A DNA stretch of 64,000 nucleotides from Tetrapyrgos nigripes (Eukaryota; Basidiomycota; Agaricomycetes; Agaricales; Campanellaceae): contig JAACJM010000059.1 in the NCBI GenBank assembly GCA_013368315.1, positions 186,001 through 250,000 on the forward strand. Reading direction: 5' to 3'. This document shows, piece after piece, positions 62,535-64,000 of this stretch. The stretch's first letter is position 1, and each line of letters starts with the position of its first letter. Made by a program: the position numbers and the translations under genes. The notes beneath the pieces are model-generated. The model ran no database searches and was not told where the DNA came from. It worked only from the letters and a program-made list of their open reading frames with translations.

Positions 62535-64000
62535 TTAATTTTCAGGCCAGCACTTGGTCCACTCTTCACCATATACACAATCAGAAAAATCAATTTTGGT
62601 ATACCCTTGCTTGGAAATAATGAATGGATTCTGAGCTCTGCACAAAAGTGGTCGAAATGAAGGTGGAATCCAAACTATTCCATGGTCAGAGATATGAGGG
62701 AAATGAACCCATCCATTATCATCCAAAGTCCAGGTCTTGTCTAATGATAAAAATCAAGTTAGTACAAATTTTCTAGATTGAAAGAAACAAGCTTACTGAT
62801 ATCTATCTGTGCAACAGGACAATTATCATCTGTGAGCACTTCCTGAACTCTGATAGTTTTATCCCCTGAGCCAGAAACTATTGTGCCTCCATCAGCTGAG
62901 AAAGCCACAGACCACACATATTCAGTGTGACCCTGCAATGGCTCTCTGATCTGAGCTCCTGTGGCTGCATCCCAGATTCTGACAGTCTTATCAACTGATC
63001 CAGACACAATTTTGGTTCCATCAGCTGAGAAAGCCACAGACCGCACCCAGTTGCTGTGGCCATGCAATGGCTCTCTGATTTGAGCTCCTGCAGCTGCATC
63101 CCAGATCCTGATAGTCTCATCAGCTGATCCTGACACAATCTGGGTTCCATCAGCTGACAAAGCCACAGATAGCACAAAGTTGCTGTGGCCTTGCAATGGC
63201 TTCCCAATCTGAGCTCCTGTGGCTGTATCCCAGATTCTGATAGTCTGGTCATCTGATCCAGACACAATTTTGGTTCCATCAGCTGAGAAAACCACAGAAT
63301 TCACAGAACTACTGTGGCCCTGGAATGGCTCTCCAATCTGAGCTCCTGTGGCTGCATCCCAGATTCTGACAGTCTTGTCACTGGATCCAGACACAATTTG
63401 GGTTCCATCACCTGAGAAAGCCACAGACCACACAGAGTTGCTATGGCCCTGCAATGGCTGTCCAATCTGAGCTCCTGTAGCTGCATCCCAGATTCTCACA
63501 GTCTTGTCATCTGATCCAGACACAATCTTTGTTCCATCAGCTGACAAAGCGACAGACCACACATAGTCACTGTGGCCCTGCAATGGTTCTCTAATCTGAG
63601 TTCCTGTGGCTGCATCCCAGATTCTGACAGTAGTGTCATCTGATCCAGACACAATCTTAATTCCATCAGTGGAGAAAGTCACAGACTGCACATAGTCACT
63701 GTGACCCTGCAATGGCTCTCTGATCTCATCTCCTGTGACTGCATCCCAGATTCTGACAGTCTTGTCAACTGATCCAGAAACAATCTTTGTTCCATCAGGT
63801 GAGAAAGCCACAGACCACACAAAGTTGCTGTGGCCCTTCAATGGCTCTCCAATCTGAGCTCCAGTGGCTGCATCCCAGATTCTGACAGTGTTGTCACTTG
63901 ATCCAGACACAATCTTGGTTTCATCAGCTGAGAAAGCCACAGACTGTACCCAGTGATTGTGGCCTTGCAATGGCTCCCCAATCTGAGCTCCTGTGGCTGC
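62535..64000 (-). CDS. WD40-repeat protein, C-terminal part (likely STAND/NACHT-WD type); N-terminus outside window
   Basis: Minus strand, entering from beyond base 64000. Exon 62797 to the right edge encodes nine WD40 units of 43 residues plus part of another, each around GHSNxVWSVAFSxDGTKIVS and DKTVRIWDAATGAQI. Adjacent units are nearly identical at DNA level. An intron (62741-62796) joins to 62535-62740, reading TWTLDDNGWVHFPHISDHGI, then VWIPPSFRPLL and YGEEWTKCWPEN before the stop. That tail is characteristic of mushroom NACHT-WD40 proteins, so an NTPase domain is expected outside the window. Such proteins act in non-self recognition (HET-E-like); here that is inferred from the WD array and tail only. 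Confidence 0.85.

Overview
The window is genomic DNA of a filamentous basidiomycete, almost certainly an Agaricomycete (mushroom-forming, probably wood- or litter-decaying). Genes are cut by many GT-AG introns, mostly about 50-65 nt. The gene content includes an STE3-type mating pheromone receptor, a class II manganese peroxidase, an AA9 lytic polysaccharide monooxygenase (LPMO), Zn2Cys6 and MYND zinc proteins, a WD40 array of the mushroom STAND (NACHT-WD) type, and mushroom-type DNA transposons (Plavaka, PIF/Harbinger, hAT-like). The species cannot be named from sequence alone.

Layout. 1-1526: 3' part of an STE3 pheromone receptor. 2626-10573: a 7.9 kb hAT-like element with an exact 8-bp target-site duplication (TSD). 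It carries a decayed membrane-protein gene and is itself invaded by a 3.0 kb PIF/Harbinger element with TTA TSDs. 10619-10915: stub of a dehydrogenase gene. 11426-13488: short-type manganese peroxidase. 14528-16549: double-MYND protein. 17437-20827: two uncharacterised proteins. 21050-23528: tandem pair of RBR E3 ligases. 25165-30090: CNOT11 (CCR4-NOT) and a Cla4-type PAK kinase. 31551-32083: small secreted protein.

33282-47992 is the most unusual block. It holds three copies of a predicted N-myristoylated, IRG-like (immunity-related) GTPase. Copy 1 is intact. Copy 2 is broken by a stop and a 2-bp deletion, and its promoter is split by about 1.3 kb that includes a hAT-type miniature element. 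Copy 3 has an intact coding region, but its promoter was split by a 6.8 kb Plavaka element (40028-46824) carrying a transposase and a divergent DUF6532-like gene. The split is visible because the outer promoter half (39868-40027) and inner half (46827-46960) rejoin to match the copy-2 promoter.

48456-52638: ISWI-like SNF2 ATPase with PHD-type zinc fingers. 53947-55304: AA9 LPMO. 56571-59501: Zn2Cys6 transcription factor whose zinc cluster needs a 6-nt exon. 59781-60850: GNAT-like acetyltransferase. 62535-64000: WD40 array running off the right edge.

The housekeeping genes (CNOT11, Cla4, SNF2) look ordinary. The lignocellulose genes (manganese peroxidase, LPMO) fit a decay lifestyle. The interesting biology is in the accessory material: nested elements with cargo, an IRG-like GTPase family remodelled by transposons, and two exons of 11 and 6 nt that automatic gene finders would probably miss. 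Exon boundaries and family names were inferred by eye; no search was run.
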